Shown: positions 1 through 8,453, counted from the first letter of the stretch. The stretch: DNA of 35,778 bases from Chryseobacterium daeguense DSM 19388 (GCF_000430825.1 NZ_AUMT01000022.1:1-35778); one strand, 5' to 3'. Translations and numbers: made by a program. Notes: generated from the sequence alone by a model not told the origin.

Positions 1-1103
1 GTTGTGCTTACATTAATGATTCCTTTTGTAGGATTAGGAAATATGTTTGTTGGAATTACATTAGAATCATTTGTTCCCAGTGAAGACCTTTGTATTAATA
101 ATTTCCCTATACTACTACACATATTTCCTAAAGGGTCTTTCACGTCAACTAAGACAACAGAAGTATTCTGTGTGAGTACATAATTGGTAGGATTTGCAAT
201 CGCTGTTAAAGTATTTGTGCTAATATTATAATCATAATAATTAAAAGTATAGCTTGAAGGATTGCTTACAAACTGATTGTTGTAAGTGGTAAGATTTACA
301 CTGGTAGTTCCTGCTGCTGCGTTTACATTCAATTGTTCTTGCAAAAGATTAATTTTATAAATAAAAACATTAACGTTCTTAATAGAATGCCTCGCTGTAG
401 CCCCTCCTGTGGATGCAGAAAAACCAAAGTATCCTTGAGACATTGATCCGACCCCTCCTGAAGGAATAAAAGACTGGTTGCAAATTACATTTCCATCCAT
501 TGTAATTTTTAGAAGTATAGAATTAGGGTTCGAAGGATCAGCATTACCCGTAATTTCTACGTGCTTATAATTTGCTCCAACAAAAGGCTGACTAGATTGA
601 AGGTTGGCAGAATGAAAAGTACTTCCTGGTGTATTATTGAATTCTATATTACCAACATTTTTCCCATACAGAACATGCAGCATACTCATTTCTGTATCAT
701 TAGTATTATTATAGCAATCAAAAGCTACCATGAGCCCTTCAGCATTATCTGGAATTCCAAGACCGTAACCCGATGTATAAGCAGCAGGAGGATTAGCTAA
801 ATACCAAAACGCTACCCCATCTCCATGGGCGTATGTTCCATTACCATCAATTCTAAAATCAAATTCGACTTTCCAATGTTTACAGGAATTTAAATCAAAT
901 GGAGCATTAAGCTTTATACCACCTACCTGAAAAGTCTGATCAGCAGTTAGCTGAATAAAGTCATTAACGGGAACTGCAGAAGGTACAATATCCCATCCCG
1001 TAGTATTTATAGGATTTCCCCCAAGTTGATATATCTGCCCAAAAGATTTTGAATTCAGCAATACAAAAATTGCTACGAAACTTTGTAAAATTATTTTCTT
1101 CAT
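1..1103 (-). CDS. Secreted L-type lectin-like protein with type IX secretion tail (3' end outside the window)
   Basis: This gene starts with ATG at 1103 and runs off the left edge after about 367 codons. Residues 1-22 form a signal peptide ending near 'NSKSFGQ'. The next ~210 residues look like a bacterial L-type (legume-like) lectin fold: 'WKVEFDFRIDG', 'HGDGVAFWYL', 'YGLGIPDNAEGLMVAFDCYNN' pieces are typical of the sugar-binding beta sandwich with an acidic metal site. Near the edge the frame reads 'IFPNPTKGIINVST', the hallmark of a type A C-terminal sorting domain read by the Bacteroidota type IX secretion system, so the protein is probably exported and anchored on, or released from, the cell surface. 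The ligand is unknown. Only the last part of the sorting domain is missing. A -7 type promoter box lies just upstream. Fold and export route follow from motifs; sugar binding is inferred. Confidence 0.82.
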   Translation of the reverse strand, partial: MKKIILQSFVAIFVLLNSKSFGQIYQLGGNPINTTGWDIVPSAVPVNDFIQLTADQTFQVGGIKLNAPFDLNSCKHWKVEFDFRIDGNGTYAHGDGVAFWYLANPPAAYTSGYGLGIPDNAEGLMVAFDCYNNTNDTEMSMLHVLYGKNVGNIEFNNTPGSTFHSANLQSSQPFVGANYKHVEITGNADPSNPNSILLKITMDGNVICNQSFIPSGGVGSMSQGYFGFSASTGGATARHSIKNVNVFIYKINLLQEQLNVNAAAGTTSVNLTTYNNQFVSNPSSYTFNYYDYNISTNTLTAIANPTNYVLTQNTSVVLVDVKDPLGNMCSSIGKLLIQRSSLGTNDSNVIPTNIFPNPTKGIINVST

Positions 1104-1124
1104 TTTCTTTATTTTAAACGCCGG

Positions 1125-1132
1125 CAAAGTTA
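1125..1132 (-). promoter_or_regulatory. Candidate -7 box (TAACTTTG) of the lectin gene
   Basis: On the minus strand the sequence TAACTTTG fits the Bacteroidota -7 consensus TAnnTTTG and lies 22 bases before the ATG at 1103, which would give a short leader. It is one arm of an inverted repeat (CAAAGT / ACTTTG, 1125-1145 region), so a repressor could also sit there. No convincing -33 TTTG was found at the expected distance. Confidence 0.45.
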
Positions 1133-1331
1133 TGGACACTTTGCGCCATTTAATGTAGTACTTGTTTGCTAATTCATTAGTATTGATTGAATATGAAAAC
1201 ACATATATTATAAATATACGTCAAAAGGACTATAGTTAATAAACAGAATTACCTAAATATGACCTGCAGTCCATAAGTTAAATTATATCAACATGTATAA
1301 TAAAAGACTACTTTAAAACCAGGAGTTGAAA

Positions 1332-1378
1332 GCCTCGGCCAAAAACACAATAAGATGAAAAAAAAGACCAAGGCAATC
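1332..1378 (+). repeat. Stem-loop element, copy 1 (GCC...ATGAAAAA...GGCAATC family)
   Basis: The arms GCCTCGGCC (1332-1340) and GACCAAGGC (1366-1374) pair at 7 of 9 positions around a 25-base A-rich loop that contains AAAAACAC and GATGAAAAA, and are followed by AATC. Copies 2 and 3 share the loop and the GGCAATC end but have different arms that still pair. An ATG inside the loop opens a 13-codon frame (1355-1396, starting MKKKTKAI) that runs through the right arm. It could be a structured RNA, a leader peptide, or, on the minus strand, a long-loop terminator. Strand is given for the orientation described. Confidence 0.5.
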
Positions 1379-1844
1379 AACAAAGTTCCGTTCTAAGCAA
1401 TAGCTCTTTGATAATTTGTAAAACTTGAAAAGCTTATTGTTTATATATAATGCAGTAAGGTTTTAATGTAAATTATGAATTTTCATTAATTACTTATAAT
1501 TTCCAAAAAAATTCAAATCTAATCATTGGTTTTGTTCTGATATTAATTTTAATTTACTTTTATCGCAGACTTTTTAAAACCAAATAAAAAGAAGTAAGGA
1601 AAAAGATCAGAGCTTTAAATGACATAACATTAAAATATGTTTATTCCTGCTATAAAAATATTGATAAGGAAAAACTCTGCAATATTCTAATCATTTGTAC
1701 TTGTAGAATCATAAAAATCATTTAAAAACTGTAAATTATTGATATTATTAACTACATCAACCATTCTTAAACTTTAATTAATAGGTAAAGACTATTTTAA
1801 AACTAGAAAGTTTGATTGTAGATGCAGTTTACATATTTGAAAAA

Positions 1845-1893
1845 GCCCCCCATTAAAAACACTAATGATGAAAAAAAAAGGTGGGGGGCAATC
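1845..1893 (+). repeat. Stem-loop element, copy 2
   Basis: The arms GCCCCCCATT (1845-1854) and GGTGGGGGGC (1880-1889) give ten pairs including two G-U, the strongest stem of the three copies. The loop again reads AAAAACAC...ATGATGAAAA and the right arm is followed by AATC. A 17-codon frame starts in the loop (1865-1918, MMKKKGGGQSQ...). Read on the minus strand, the stem is followed by TTTTTC, so this copy could also end minus-strand transcripts. Confidence 0.55.
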
Positions 1894-2500
1894 TCAACAC
1901 TACTCTTTTTATGCTTAGATGATAAATATAAAATAACATAGTGTTAATGTTAATTATAAAATCCCTTACTACTTTATAATGTATGTTTATAATTTAAATC
2001 AGATAATGTAATTTCTAATGATTTTTCAGACTATTCTGCTATGTTTGCTTCTAGTTGTAAACAACTTCAAAATCACAATAATAGAGCGCAAAATTATCCT
2101 TCCTTAATGCGAAATCCCGTAGGATTATCATTAAATCTGAATCTCATTAAAACTACAAGCCATGAGATTAGTACTACAAGATGAGTTACGATGTTTCATA
2201 ATAAATGATGATTTGAAATAATCAATAATTTCTCTAGCAAGTTATTCAAAGCTGAACTTGCCAACACAAATGATTAATTCTTAATTTTTGAAGGTTATCA
2301 GAAAATCTGTTCATCGATAGATTTCTATTTACAAAAAGGCATTAATTAAGGAAAGCTTAATAATAAAGAATTCTCAACCTATATATGAAATGATTGAGAT
2401 TTAGCCAACGTACCATTTTATCTTTGTCCCGATTAATATTTTAAATGTTTTGAGGAAAGCATTTGCATAAATCGTCATTTTGCAGTTTCACGTTGAAAAA

Positions 2501-2524
2501 TATTGCTGAGCGAACTCAGCAATA
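2501..2524 (-). terminator. Rho-independent terminator with UUCG loop
   Basis: On the minus strand a perfect 10-bp stem (TATTGCTGAG / CTCAGCAATA) closes a TTCG tetraloop and runs into TTTTTC. It is a textbook intrinsic terminator. The nearest upstream minus-strand gene, the carbonic anhydrase, stops about 360 bases earlier, so either that mRNA has a long 3' tail or an unrecognised transcript ends here. Confidence 0.75.
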
Positions 2525-2881
2525 ATGAATGATCATTTGTGTATTCAGAATCATAAAGCTATTTATTTTTTTGATGTTTTCTCAAATATTTTCTACCCGC
2601 TTGCTGCATTTAAAACTATTGCGACACAAAATTAAAATCTTCAAAATCTAAAACTTGTAAAACTTTTATATAATAACAATAGTATTTAAACTACAAACTG
2701 TAAATAGCAGCATGATTTATTATTTGTAATTTTTAGGTTCTTTGCTTTTTTCTTAAATTCTGTGTAATGAGATATTACCTATTAAAATAGAGATTAGTCT
2801 TAATCGCAAGACTATATAATATAAAGGTTATTTTACGGTATTAAAATATAATAAACGAGTATTGCTCATCAGTATCCGGTA

Positions 2882-3685
2882 TCATCCAGGACGGTTAACA
2901 TACACCTTTCTATTATTTAAGGGTTGTAATGAACGGAAATTCGGCTCACTGTAAATGGATTTATATGAATCAAATTCATTTAAGGATAAATGTTGAACAT
3001 CTTTAAATACGAACCATGTAACCGGCCCTCCATTTACTAAAGAAGAATTAGCTCCAAAATTAGGTGTTGTTAATGATCCACTGTAGGTATAATAACCCGA
3101 AGTAGAAGGTAATAATTTTGATAAATCAAAAACAGTATTAGGAGAATTAATCGCGTTATTTACAGTGGGTGACTGGGCAATCAGCTCTTCTAAACCAGAA
3201 TTGGCATCGCCTAAATTAACCAATACCCCTAAAACCGCATAAGAATTATCTGATGCGATGTTCACAAAATGAATCTCCATGGTACTATAGTTCCCATCAA
3301 TAGCATGTTCACTGTGGTAATGAAAATGAAAATTGCTTAAATTATATTTTTTACCACCCACAGAAATATAATTATTAAAATAATCGGCATTATTTATATT
3401 TATTTTTAAATTTTCACCAGCATTATTCATAACAGAGTTTAATGTTATCGCACCATAGTGGATCATAGGATCATTACTGTGGAAAACGACAGCTTTCGCA
3501 GTTTCAATATTAATTGGTGTCTGTGAATCGGCAATGGAGGCAGGTATATTACTGATGTAAATAGGCGTACTAATAAGATCTTTGGGATATGAATTAAGCT
3601 CAAAAGAACCTGCATCTGCCTCACAAGAACATAAAATTGATAAATACATTATCCCTATTAGCAGAAAATTTGCTTTTGTTTTCAT
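2882..3685 (-). CDS. Alpha-class carbonic anhydrase, lipoprotein
   Basis: The enzyme hydrates CO2 to bicarbonate in the periplasm or at the outer membrane. The 267-aa product begins with a lipoprotein-type signal (lipobox L-C-S-C, acylated Cys about residue 21). Alpha-class motifs are in order: 'SQTPINI' (~54-60), the zinc pair in 'NFHFHYHSEH' (H120, H122), the third zinc ligand in 'MEIHFVN' (H139), 'YSGSLTTP' (~200) with the gatekeeper Thr, 'VTWFV', and 'RSLQPLNNRKV' near the end. Length fits the family. All three zinc histidines and the Glu of 'SEH' are visible, so it should be active. It stands alone between exoprotein genes; a terminator for the upstream exoprotein gene (3895-3917) separates it from that gene. 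Confidence 0.93.
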   Translation of the reverse strand: MKTKANFLLIGIMYLSILCSCEADAGSFELNSYPKDLISTPIYISNIPASIADSQTPINIETAKAVVFHSNDPMIHYGAITLNSVMNNAGENLKININNADYFNNYISVGGKKYNLSNFHFHYHSEHAIDGNYSTMEIHFVNIASDNSYAVLGVLVNLGDANSGLEELIAQSPTVNNAINSPNTVFDLSKLLPSTSGYYTYSGSLTTPNFGANSSLVNGGPVTWFVFKDVQHLSLNEFDSYKSIYSEPNFRSLQPLNNRKVYVNRPG

Positions 3686-3991
3686 TGTATAAATATTTAC
3701 ATGTTAAATTGGTTTATAAAATTTAGATTATCCAAGAATATTATATTTTATAAATATGTTTTCAGAATTTTGTAGATAAATTTTCTTACAGAAAAATAAT
3801 TACTCCGCAAAGGCAATTATTATAACTATAAGAATTAACGATAATATTACATCTCTTAAATCATTTTTGTTCATAATAAAAAGTCGGTGATAAAACCAGG
3901 CACTCAACGTGCCTGGTACACACATTCTGAAATTAGGATAAAACACATATAAAGGTAAATAAGCTGTGTCTTAAAACTATTAAGGTTGGAG
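3686..3991. other. Intergenic gap upstream of the carbonic anhydrase gene
   Basis: The gap holds the terminator at 3895-3917 and the A/T-rich presumed promoter region of the carbonic anhydrase gene. No TAnnTTTG box or small gene was recognised. Confidence 0.5.
3895..3917 (-). terminator. Rho-independent terminator of the 341-aa exoprotein gene
   Basis: A perfect 9-bp inverted repeat (ACCAGGCAC / GTGCCTGGT) with a 5-base loop is followed on the minus strand by TTTAT. It lies about 75 bases after the stop codon at 3992 and should end that transcript. Confidence 0.8.
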
Positions 3992-5017
3992 TTACTGTAA
4001 TTTTTCTATAAAAATTGTTATACTTGACGTTACTGCCGGAAAAGTCCCCGAAGCACTAAATGCAGGATATCCAACAAAGGAAACTCTATAAATTTCGTTA
4101 CTGCCAAAGAGACTTATCAATGTTGTGGCAGAGTCCCTGTTACCGGGATTAAAATTATCAGAAAAATTATTCCATGTATCCGCTGTACAATCACGTAATG
4201 CAAAAGAAGGGGCATCATTGTCACCTGTTCCAGCCTTCTGCATCCACACCGAAGTTCTGTCGCTAAAACCATTAATTCTGAACTGTGGTGTTGCTACCGA
4301 ACCTGTCCCGTTATACCTCACAGATATATTTCCAATTGTAGTAATAGAAGTTGTAGGCGTATTCGTATTAATTGGAACAGTATTTCTTACATATGATAAC
4401 GTTGAAACAGTATTATTCGGTCCTATGATCACATTACACGTATTTCCAAGAAACGATAAAGGCACAGAGATCGAAGTCGGAGAAGTAAAATCTGGTGTTC
4501 CGGAGACGGAATATGTAATGACACCGTTACCATTGTTCAAAACTCCGGGATTCAGAGTAAAAGTAAGTCCGTTTTGGGTGAATGATGAACCCGTAAAATA
4601 AGTTCCTCCATTACCTCCGGAATATGGGATTGTAATTGTTCCGCTATATGGTATCCCAGAAGTGAAACTTAAAGGAAATACAGAGCTTCCGATACAATTG
4701 AGACCTGTAATAGCTGGTGCAATAGTAGAGTTATTATTTATTGACCTCCACTCGGTTCCATTCCAAAAAACGAAACCTTTAAAAGTAAGTCCTCCCAATC
4801 CCGTATTATAGACCAAAAGCCCACTCGCCGGAGATGGTATTGTGATCTGATCTGTGGGACTTGTTAATGCTATTCTGGGAATAAGGAGCCCTTTGTTATT
4901 AGACGTTAGATCCAATACAGATGAAGCATGCGGGTCAGGCGTATTGACTCCAATTTGGGCATAAAATACAGAAGTAATAAACAATGTATTCATTAAAAAA
5001 AATAATTTTTTTTTCAT
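3992..5017 (-). CDS. Secreted exoprotein with 'QIGVNTxxP' tail-fibre-like N-terminus
   Basis: Residues 1-20 form a signal peptide ending 'SVFYAQ', followed by 'IGVNTPDPHASSVLDL' and 'KGLLIPRIALTS', then 'ASGLLVYNT' and 'GFVFWNGTEWRSI'. This is the stereotyped head of a large Flavobacteriia family of exported proteins, also met in phage-tail-like fibres. The middle (~105-200) is a Ser/Thr/Gly-rich beta domain containing 'GTITIPYSGGNGGTYF'. The C-terminal ~140 residues have no motif I recognise. No type IX sorting tail is seen. The function is unknown; a surface or matrix role is an inference. It sits downstream of a related 575-aa exoprotein gene, with a strong hairpin between them. Confidence 0.72.
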   Translation of the reverse strand: MKKKLFFLMNTLFITSVFYAQIGVNTPDPHASSVLDLTSNNKGLLIPRIALTSPTDQITIPSPASGLLVYNTGLGGLTFKGFVFWNGTEWRSINNNSTIAPAITGLNCIGSSVFPLSFTSGIPYSGTITIPYSGGNGGTYFTGSSFTQNGLTFTLNPGVLNNGNGVITYSVSGTPDFTSPTSISVPLSFLGNTCNVIIGPNNTVSTLSYVRNTVPINTNTPTTSITTIGNISVRYNGTGSVATPQFRINGFSDRTSVWMQKAGTGDNDAPSFALRDCTADTWNNFSDNFNPGNRDSATTLISLFGSNEIYRVSFVGYPAFSASGTFPAVTSSITIFIEKLQ

Positions 5018-5037
5018 AGTTAAATTTTTTTAAGTTA

Positions 5038-5075
5038 AATAATTGCTAAAGAATAAATAAACTTTAGCAATTATT
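5038..5075 (-). terminator. Perfect 14-bp stem-loop between two exoprotein genes
   Basis: AATAATTGCTAAAG and CTTTAGCAATTATT pair completely around a 10-base loop. The hairpin lies about 80 bases after the stop at 5152 and about 20 bases before the ATG at 5017. The run after it on the minus strand is only moderately T-rich, so it may end or stabilise the upstream mRNA, or act in the leader of the 341-aa gene. Confidence 0.6.
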
Positions 5076-5151
5076 GGTCATCAAAGTGTTGATAGAATCT
5101 ATCTTTAAATATTTTCATACCTGCCTTTAGGTAAACTTGCTTAGATATTTA

Positions 5152-6879
5152 TCAGAAAACTGATATTACCCACGTGTGAGGTACCCCGTTAATTGAGAAA
5201 TTAAAAATTGCACTGCTTCCATTATGAGAAGAAGGGTATCCTGATATATTGAAATAAAGCATGCCATTACGAGGGTCATAGTTATTATTCATAGCAACCA
5301 AGTTTAATCCTATAACCCCCGATGAAGATACTGTTGTTAAAGCAGGAGATATAGTTCCTGTACCTCCAGTAACTCTGATAAATCCAGTTGCACTAACATA
5401 ATTATTTGAATTGACCATCACCGCCAGAGGAAATTTATTTGCATCAATTAACAAAGGAGCGTTAACACAAACTGAAAGATCTTGCCAAGCTCCATTGCCA
5501 TAACCTTTAAAGCATTTTCCCGTAGTATCAAAAATAATCATCCCATCGGAAGGGCTTGATATAGCTGACGGACCAGTTACACGGTTAGTTATAAACGCTT
5601 TATTGGTCGCACCCAAATCTAAACTGGCTTGAGCATTTGGCGTCGTATTTCCAATACCTACACTTCCATTTCCCTGTACTCTTAAATATTCTGTATAACC
5701 AGGGGTATGATTAAGATTTCCAAACGCAACCCTAAAAACTGGGTCTGTATTAGCCACTGAATCATTTCCGTTTAACACCATAACCCCTTGATTATTATTA
5801 CTTTGCAATTCTAGAGCTGTCGGGCTAAAAATTCTTGGCGAATTGGTGATTGGATTATTTGAAGATCTGGTAATTGTTAAACCTGAACCTGATGAAGCCG
5901 GCACAACATTCAAATCACCTCCGGTAAAAGTAATCGGATGTCCTGCCTGTGTCACTGTCCTATTCCCTGTTAATGAGCCATCAGCATTGTAAATATTGGT
6001 ACTAGCTGTACTGGCATTTTGCCAGCTTGCAAGGCCGTTTGCATCACTCACTAATATTTTCCCTGCCCCCTGGGTTCCGTCTGTTATTTTTATATTTCCG
6101 GCTACATCCAGATTTGCTGCTGGTGCCGTAGTTCCAAGATTTATTCCTACTCTTCCTCCGCTGGTTAGAACCATTCCTGGCGCTTCTGCCGGGGTAGAGG
6201 AGGCATGAAACTGAAGAAAGCCCGAACTTAATCCTAAGCCATAAAAATCATCCCCTGTGGAATTATTGAATACAGCTAATTTCTTCCCTGCAACATCAGT
6301 TACGCTGCTTCCGACTGCACCTCCTAAATGAAGTAAATTTTTAGGTGCTGTTACATCAATTCCTAAGTTTCCAAATTCATCAAAACGCCCTGCTTCTCTA
6401 CTGCTATTAATAAGAAAAGCCAACGCGTTATTCTGAACTGTACCGTTTCCTCTATGGATCCCCATGATACCTGCACCAGAATAAGAAAAATTATTATTGA
6501 TTTTAGCATTGAACAATACTGAGCCAATAACATTGTTATTTGATAAATTTGCCCCTACATTGGAACGACGCAGAATCAATTCATGCCCATTACCAATTGG
6601 GCTTTCATCATCAAAAAGATAATCATCGTCAATATCCGATGCGGCAGCATGGTTATATAAATGCAGCCTTGCAGCAGGATTAGTGATTCCAATGCCTACT
6701 CTGCCCAGATTTGATACTGCCAGGTCATTAGATTGTTGCAGTGTGGTAGGTACTCCTGATACAGCATTATCTTTTCCTCCATCCACGTGAAATGCAGCTT
6801 GAGGATTAGATGTATTTACTCCAACTTGAGAATAATACACAGCCGGTAATAATACGGCCAATACGATTGTTGTTTTCAT
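5152..6879 (-). CDS. Large secreted exoprotein with 'VGIGxTNP' tail-fibre/adhesin-like repeats
   Basis: The 575-aa product has a signal peptide ending 'AVYYSQ' and then 'VGVNTSNPQAAFHVDG'. The motif V-G-I-(G/N)-x-T-x-P recurs at 'RVGIGITNPAARLHLY', 'LGIDVTAPKNLLHLG', 'RVGINLGTTAPAANLDV' and 'SVGIGNTTPNAQASLDL', each followed by a short beta segment ending in L-(H/D)-(L/V). Such repeats occur in phage tail fibres and trimeric surface proteins. A segment 'PSDGMIIFDTTGKCFKGYGNGAWQDLSVC' (two pieces, ~440-470) resembles the fibrous exoprotein module that precedes the C-terminal head. The start lies 34 bases after the stop of a small helix-turn-helix gene, suggesting one transcript with it. The ligand is unknown. 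Confidence 0.72.
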   Translation of the reverse strand: MKTTIVLAVLLPAVYYSQVGVNTSNPQAAFHVDGGKDNAVSGVPTTLQQSNDLAVSNLGRVGIGITNPAARLHLYNHAAASDIDDDYLFDDESPIGNGHELILRRSNVGANLSNNNVIGSVLFNAKINNNFSYSGAGIMGIHRGNGTVQNNALAFLINSSREAGRFDEFGNLGIDVTAPKNLLHLGGAVGSSVTDVAGKKLAVFNNSTGDDFYGLGLSSGFLQFHASSTPAEAPGMVLTSGGRVGINLGTTAPAANLDVAGNIKITDGTQGAGKILVSDANGLASWQNASTASTNIYNADGSLTGNRTVTQAGHPITFTGGDLNVVPASSGSGLTITRSSNNPITNSPRIFSPTALELQSNNNQGVMVLNGNDSVANTDPVFRVAFGNLNHTPGYTEYLRVQGNGSVGIGNTTPNAQASLDLGATNKAFITNRVTGPSAISSPSDGMIIFDTTGKCFKGYGNGAWQDLSVCVNAPLLIDANKFPLAVMVNSNNYVSATGFIRVTGGTGTISPALTTVSSSGVIGLNLVAMNNNYDPRNGMLYFNISGYPSSHNGSSAIFNFSINGVPHTWVISVF

Positions 6880-6913
6880 CTTTATTATAGTGTTAATTAA
6901 TTGATATGTCGAT

Positions 6914-7246
6914 TTAAGTAAAATTCATCAATCTCTTCCATTTAGTTATAGTAGTTCTGCTAATTTTAAACTGATTAGATAATTGTGAATTATTTAGATT
7001 ATATTCTTTCTGATAATTCAGTATTTTCAAAATTGTATTTTTGTCATAAGATCTATGGCTCTGATTAAACATTTCAGTATCCTGATCTTCATTCTTACCA
7101 AATAATACCCTGTCAAGCTCCATGACTTCCAATACTGTCATATTTTCTTTTAATAAATGATTAAAGTCCATCTTTTTATGATGGAAATTAATTTCGATTA
7201 TATCAGAGTATATTTTTCTATAATTAGGTTTAATTTCATCTTTCAT
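6914..7246 (-). CDS. Small protein with C-terminal transposase-like helix-turn-helix (110 aa)
   Basis: The first ~65 residues are charged and helical without a recognised domain. Residues ~68-110 ('SYDKNTILKILNYQKE', 'LSNQFKISRTTITKWKR') read as a helix-turn-helix of the kind found in the DNA-binding half of IS transposases, but no catalytic half is present and no IS ends surround it. It is probably a DNA-binding regulator rather than a transposase. The gene lies 25 bases after a 144-aa gene with the same type of C-terminus and 34 bases before the 575-aa exoprotein gene, all on the same strand, so the three may form one operon. The family name is from memory of similar Chryseobacterium proteins; the role is inferred. 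Confidence 0.65.
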   Translation of the reverse strand: MKDEIKPNYRKIYSDIIEINFHHKKMDFNHLLKENMTVLEVMELDRVLFGKNEDQDTEMFNQSHRSYDKNTILKILNYQKEYNLNNSQLSNQFKISRTTITKWKRLMNFT

Positions 7247-7271
7247 ACTATGTTTGCTAGTTATATTAACC

Positions 7272-7706
7272 TCATACTATTTGATCGTATTTGCTTATCC
7301 ATTTATATAGAGTAGTTTTTGGTATCCGATACTCCTCTATTATCTGTTTTTTTGTCATTTTGCCGCTTTTTTCCATTTTTAAGATGAAGGCGATTAGATC
7401 TTTTGTATAAATATTTTTCCGAAATCTCGGAAGTTTTGAAACATTATCTGGATGTTTCTTGTACTGGGTATTTGCCATGGGTGAATACAAAACCAAATGC
7501 TGAGTGTAAATCCTAAAAAAATCGTACTCCAGTAGTTTACTCCATTTCAAAAGCATATCACAATCAATGCTTTTTGACTTATAGACTGACTCAATGTCTG
7601 ATATACTGCATTTAAAAAAATTGCAAATACGATCCATTCCCATTTCGATTTCATTTACTCTTTCTTCAATAAGACTTCCAATAACAATTATTTTAACCGA
7701 TTTCAT
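7272..7706 (-). CDS. Small two-part helix-turn-helix protein (144 aa)
   Basis: The N-terminal half ('EMGMDRICNFFKCSISDIE', 'MLLKWSKLLEYDFFRIYTQH') resembles a phage-repressor-type (XRE-like) helix-turn-helix. The C-terminal half ('NIYTKDLIAFILKMEKSGK', 'IIEEYRIPKTTLYKWISKY') is a transposase-type helix-turn-helix, as in the 110-aa protein encoded just downstream. A basic linker with 'LPRFRKN' joins them. It has no catalytic motif and no nearby IS ends, so it is more likely a regulator than an IS fragment. With its partner gene and the exoprotein gene it forms a tight same-strand cluster. DNA binding is well supported by the fold pattern; the target is unknown. Confidence 0.66.
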   Translation of the reverse strand: MKSVKIIVIGSLIEERVNEIEMGMDRICNFFKCSISDIESVYKSKSIDCDMLLKWSKLLEYDFFRIYTQHLVLYSPMANTQYKKHPDNVSKLPRFRKNIYTKDLIAFILKMEKSGKMTKKQIIEEYRIPKTTLYKWISKYDQIV

Positions 7707-7863
7707 ATTTACTTTTGAATATTTAAATTAATTATCTTCTTTCTTGAGGTTAGCGGACAGGCTTTATCATTTTTACTATGTGGGTCATATTTATAATTAT
7801 TATAATTATATTGTTATTGACTGATATATATCCATTTTAAAAGTTTGGTCTCAAAAACTGAAT

Positions 7864-7909
7864 GCCCTAGCGAAAAATATTAGATGATGATGAAAAAGCC
7901 AGGGCAATC
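7864..7909 (+). repeat. Stem-loop element, copy 3
   Basis: Arms GCCCTAGC (7864-7871) and GCCAGGGC (7898-7905) pair at 7 of 8 positions and are followed by AATC as in copies 1 and 2. The loop reads AAAAATATTAG then ATGATGATGAAAAA. A 19-codon frame starts at 7884 and ends at 7943 (MMMKKPGQSF...). The element lies between the 152-aa exoprotein gene (7995) and the 144-aa regulator gene, within the latter's upstream region. Confidence 0.5.
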
Positions 7910-7994
7910 TTTTAAATTACTTCTTCGGTCTAATTGGGCTTGATTGACCAATCAAATACAAAAATTGTAGCATAAATAATAAATTAAATTGTTA

Positions 7995-8453
7995 TTACGA
8001 TAGCACGTTGCCATCTTTTTCTATCAGACTTACAGTGGTTCTACTGGTACCATCCGATTTAGTATCTAGTTTAACTTCTGAGTTAGACGGATCATTAACC
8101 CAGGAATCATTTGTAATATCAACTCCGGTAATTTTTTGCCACATAGTACCATCAAAAAAATAATAACCTTCTGCCACGATATTTGCTGTTTTGGAGCTTG
8201 ATATAGTAACCGCAGAGGTGGCAAAAATAATTGTTCCTTTCTGTGAAGATCCATATTTGCTATCTGCTGATTTAATCTGGTCTCCTGTTAACCTGGGCAC
8301 TAACAATCCTTCCGCTCTGCTGCCATCTGTACTTTTAGCAGTAATATCCAAAGTTGTTTGGGGATCTATATTATTTATCCCTATTTGGCCAAATACTATT
8401 AACGGTATTGTTATTGTGCCAATGATCATTTGTTTTTTAAGAATTGTTTTCAT
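7995..8453 (-). CDS. Short secreted exoprotein of the 'QIGINxxDPxxTLDI' family (152 aa)
   Basis: A signal peptide (~1-22, ending 'PLIVFGQ') is followed by 'IGINNIDPQTTLDI' and 'AEGLLVPRLTGDQI', then 'KGTIIFATS' and 'VAEGYYFFDGTMWQKI'. This is the same N-terminal architecture as the two larger exoproteins in this window, but the protein stops at about residue 150 without a further domain. Short members of this family are common, so truncation is not proven. The gene is divergent from the 987-aa sensor kinase gene with about 240 bases between them. The function is unknown; export is well supported. Confidence 0.7.
   Translation of the reverse strand: MKTILKKQMIIGTITIPLIVFGQIGINNIDPQTTLDITAKSTDGSRAEGLLVPRLTGDQIKSADSKYGSSQKGTIIFATSAVTISSSKTANIVAEGYYFFDGTMWQKITGVDITNDSWVNDPSNSEVKLDTKSDGTSRTTVSLIEKDGNVLS

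Larger units (their letters stand above)
1104..2881. other. 1.8-kb gene-poor interval with repeats and hairpins
   Basis: No convincing long coding region was found on either strand. The interval holds two copies of a stem-loop element (1332-1378 and 1845-1893), each preceded by a 20-bp near-identical block (AAAGACTAYTTTAAAACYAG at 1303-1322 and 1787-1806), and a strong minus-strand terminator at 2501-2524. A short plus-strand frame near 2108-2183 (ATG CGA AAT CCC...) has 25 codons and no recognised product. The rest is A/T-rich without clear signal. Confidence 0.6.

Noticed and set aside
1845..1889. G/C-rich element considered as part of a tRNA acceptor stem
   Set aside because: Arms look like a short acceptor stem but there is no T-loop, anticodon stem or CCA, and the loop is A-rich.
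2108..2183. 25-codon plus-strand frame (MRNPVGLSLNL...) as a possible peptide gene
   Set aside because: No leader motif, partner enzyme or promoter was found, and the frame is short enough to be chance.
4125..4601. 158-codon plus-strand frame inside the 341-aa exoprotein gene
   Set aside because: It is the antisense shadow of a clear exported-protein gene; it has no domain of its own.
7272..7706. Considered as an IS orfA remnant
   Set aside because: No orfB trace, no IS ends and an intact frame with a second, XRE-like domain argue for a regulator.
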